DNA from: UBA6136 sp964344495
GTDB taxonomy: Bacteria; Pseudomonadota; Gammaproteobacteria; Methylococcales; Methylococcaceae
Direction of reading: 5' to 3'
Length of the DNA stretch: 15,921 nucleotides
Assembly: GCA_964344495.1 (NCBI GenBank)
Contig: CAYFNI010000052.1
Location: forward strand, 1 to 15,921
Each line of letters opens with the position of its first letter. The stretch's first letter is position 1. Position numbers and translations under genes: made by a program. This document shows positions 14,908-15,921 of this stretch, piece after piece. The notes beneath the pieces are model-generated. The model was not told the DNA's origin and ran no database searches. It worked only from the letters and a program-made list of their open reading frames with translations.

Positions 14908-15159
14908 TCATGCAAACAAGCGGCGGAGGGTGGTTTCGACCATGCTCCAGGGCAGGATGAAGGGCTTTTTTGAAATCTCGACCGCCAGAATATCGGCGCG
15001 GATCAGGTAGTGGCCCTCGATACCGTGACCGGAAAAGCGGCCGCGCTCGGCCGTGCCATCCAGATGGACGCCGTGTTCGTGGGCCGCGGTTCTGGCCTGG
15101 GCGACGACGGCCTCGGGCGGTTGCAGCAGTTTGATCTGGAAGGATTTGCTCATGGGCAT
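14908..15159 (-). CDS. Small hypothetical protein upstream of the Lon-like gene
   Basis: An 83-residue protein that begins MPMSKSFQIKLLQPPEAVVAQARTAA in outline and ends ILPWSMVETTLRRLFA; no signal peptide or membrane segment is seen. The middle GRFSGHGIEGHYLIRADILAVEISKKPFILPW is reminiscent of small proteins linked to polyhydroxyalkanoate granules (PF09650), with a strand-rich centre and a closing amphipathic helix. That resemblance is weak. Two possible ATG starts lie at 15159 and 15153; neither has a good Shine-Dalgarno sequence. It is 54 bp before the Lon-like gene on the same strand, so the two are probably cotranscribed. The rpoH terminator lies upstream. Confidence 0.65.
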   Translation of the reverse strand: MPMSKSFQIKLLQPPEAVVAQARTAAHEHGVHLDGTAERGRFSGHGIEGHYLIRADILAVEISKKPFILPWSMVETTLRRLFA

Positions 15160-15224
15160 CTTGATGGATGGGTTGGGCCGGCCGGTAAACCTGCGAGTAG
15201 AAGCGGGGCGTCGTGGGCGTCCAC

Positions 15225-15252
15225 GAAAAAGGCGACCGCGGTCGCCTTTTTC
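15225..15252 (-). terminator. Perfect palindromic terminator after rpoH
   Basis: A 28-base perfect palindrome has a GC-rich core GGCGACCG/CGGTCGCC flanked by five A on one side and five T on the other. Read on the minus strand it starts 17 bases after the rpoH stop and ends in TTTTTC, a textbook intrinsic terminator. It is symmetric, so it would also work on the plus strand. It separates rpoH from the small gene and the Lon-like gene. Confidence 0.9.
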
Positions 15253-15269
15253 AGTGGGGCGTCATTATT

Positions 15270-15921
15270 TCACGCCGCCATGGATTGCTTGATCCGTTTC
15301 ATGGCGGAATTCTCGAGCTGACGAATCCGTTCCGCCGATACGTTGTAACGGGCGGCGAGATCATGCAGCGTGAGCTTTTCCTCGCTCAGCCAGCGACTTT
15401 GCAGGATGTCACGGCTGCGGTCATCAAGTTGCTCGATAGCGCTGATCAGCTTGTGCTGGGTGTTCGCCTCCCAGTCTTCATCCTCCAGCAGATCGGCGGG
15501 ATCACCATTGGCCTGCTGCAGGTAGTGAACCGGAGCCGGCGCCTCCCTTTCGCTCTCTTCGGTGTCATCGGCCGCATCGAAGGCCATGTCCTGGCTGCTC
15601 AGCCGACCTTCCATCTCGTACACGGTCTCGATGTCCACGCCCAGTTCATCGGCCACGGTCTGAGCCTCTTCCTGATTGAGCCAGCCAAGGCGCTGCTTGT
15701 ACTTGCGCAGGTTGAAGAACAGCTTGCGCTGGGCCTTGGTGGTGGCGACCTTGACGATTCTCCAGTTCTGGATGATGTATTCGTGGATCTCGGCCTTGAT
15801 CCAGTGCACCGCGAACGACACCAGACGTACGCCGACGTTGGGATCAAACCGTTTCACCGCTTTCATGAGGCCGATGTTGCCTTCCTGGATCAAGTCGGGC
15901 AATGGCAACCCGTAGCCGGTA
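15270..15921 (-). CDS. rpoH: RNA polymerase sigma-32 factor, 3' part (cut by window edge)
   Basis: Heat-shock sigma factor directing RNA polymerase to chaperone and protease promoters. The visible 216 residues cover the later part of region 2, with GYGLPLPDLIQEGNIGLMKAVKRFDP and SFAVHWIKAEIHEYIIQNWRIVKVAT. The RpoH-box QRKLFFNLR follows, specific to this subfamily. Region 4 has a helix-turn-helix in LTLHDLAARYNVSAERIRQLENSAMKRIKQ. About 70 N-terminal residues, including region 1.2, lie outside the window, so the true start is not visible; the frame is open through 15921. The usual upstream neighbour ftsX cannot be checked. The assignment is secure. Confidence 0.96.
   Translation of the reverse strand, partial: TGYGLPLPDLIQEGNIGLMKAVKRFDPNVGVRLVSFAVHWIKAEIHEYIIQNWRIVKVATTKAQRKLFFNLRKYKQRLGWLNQEEAQTVADELGVDIETVYEMEGRLSSQDMAFDAADDTEESEREAPAPVHYLQQANGDPADLLEDEDWEANTQHKLISAIEQLDDRSRDILQSRWLSEEKLTLHDLAARYNVSAERIRQLENSAMKRIKQSMAA

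Overview
The window looks like ordinary chromosomal core sequence from a GC-rich gammaproteobacterium. The class assignment rests on the Rsd/AlgQ anti-sigma-factor homologue, the MsbA lipid A exporter, RpoH with its RpoH-box, and the paired rpmB-rpmG genes. The exact genus cannot be read from the sequence. A run of 10 N (8480-8489) shows that this is a draft scaffold. A perfect 30-bp inverted repeat at the extreme left edge suggests a contig-end foldback.

Left part (1-3616). gshB (glutathione synthetase) lies on the minus strand. It is divergent from rpmB-rpmG (ribosomal proteins L28 and L33), which have a strong sigma70-type promoter. They are followed on the plus strand by a small YbdD/YjiX-family gene whose 5' part contains a long nested inverted repeat, then by msbA.

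Middle part (3617-8479). A small membrane-anchored Pro/Ala/Lys-rich protein of unknown function ends in a clear intrinsic terminator. It is followed by sucC-sucD (succinyl-CoA synthetase, ATGA overlap). sucD runs tail-to-tail into a zinc-ribbon NUDIX hydrolase, with the two stop codons interleaved in TTAA. Upstream of the NUDIX gene on the minus strand is rsd/algQ, and divergent from that is the YicC-family endoribonuclease.

Right part (8490-15921), after the assembly gap. A two-gene minus-strand operon, alsS-budA, encodes FAD-independent catabolic acetolactate synthase and acetolactate decarboxylase, which together convert pyruvate to acetoin. The decarboxylase has an N-terminal ribbon-helix-helix-like segment. 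Upstream of the operon lie a zinc-binding BCAM0308-like protein (minus), a DUF4156 lipoprotein (plus), a Lon-type protease with an AAA+ module (minus), a small hypothetical gene (minus), a perfect palindromic terminator and the 3' part of rpoH (minus, cut by the window edge).

I saw no tRNA, rRNA, CRISPR array, insertion sequence, phage gene or toxin-antitoxin pair. Every intergenic stretch is shorter than 300 bases. No clear, previously undescribed multi-gene system is visible. The most unusual items are the nested hairpin inside the YbdD-like gene, the ribbon-helix-helix/decarboxylase fusion with repeated TCAGG half-sites upstream of alsS, and the uncharacterised Pro/Ala/Lys protein.
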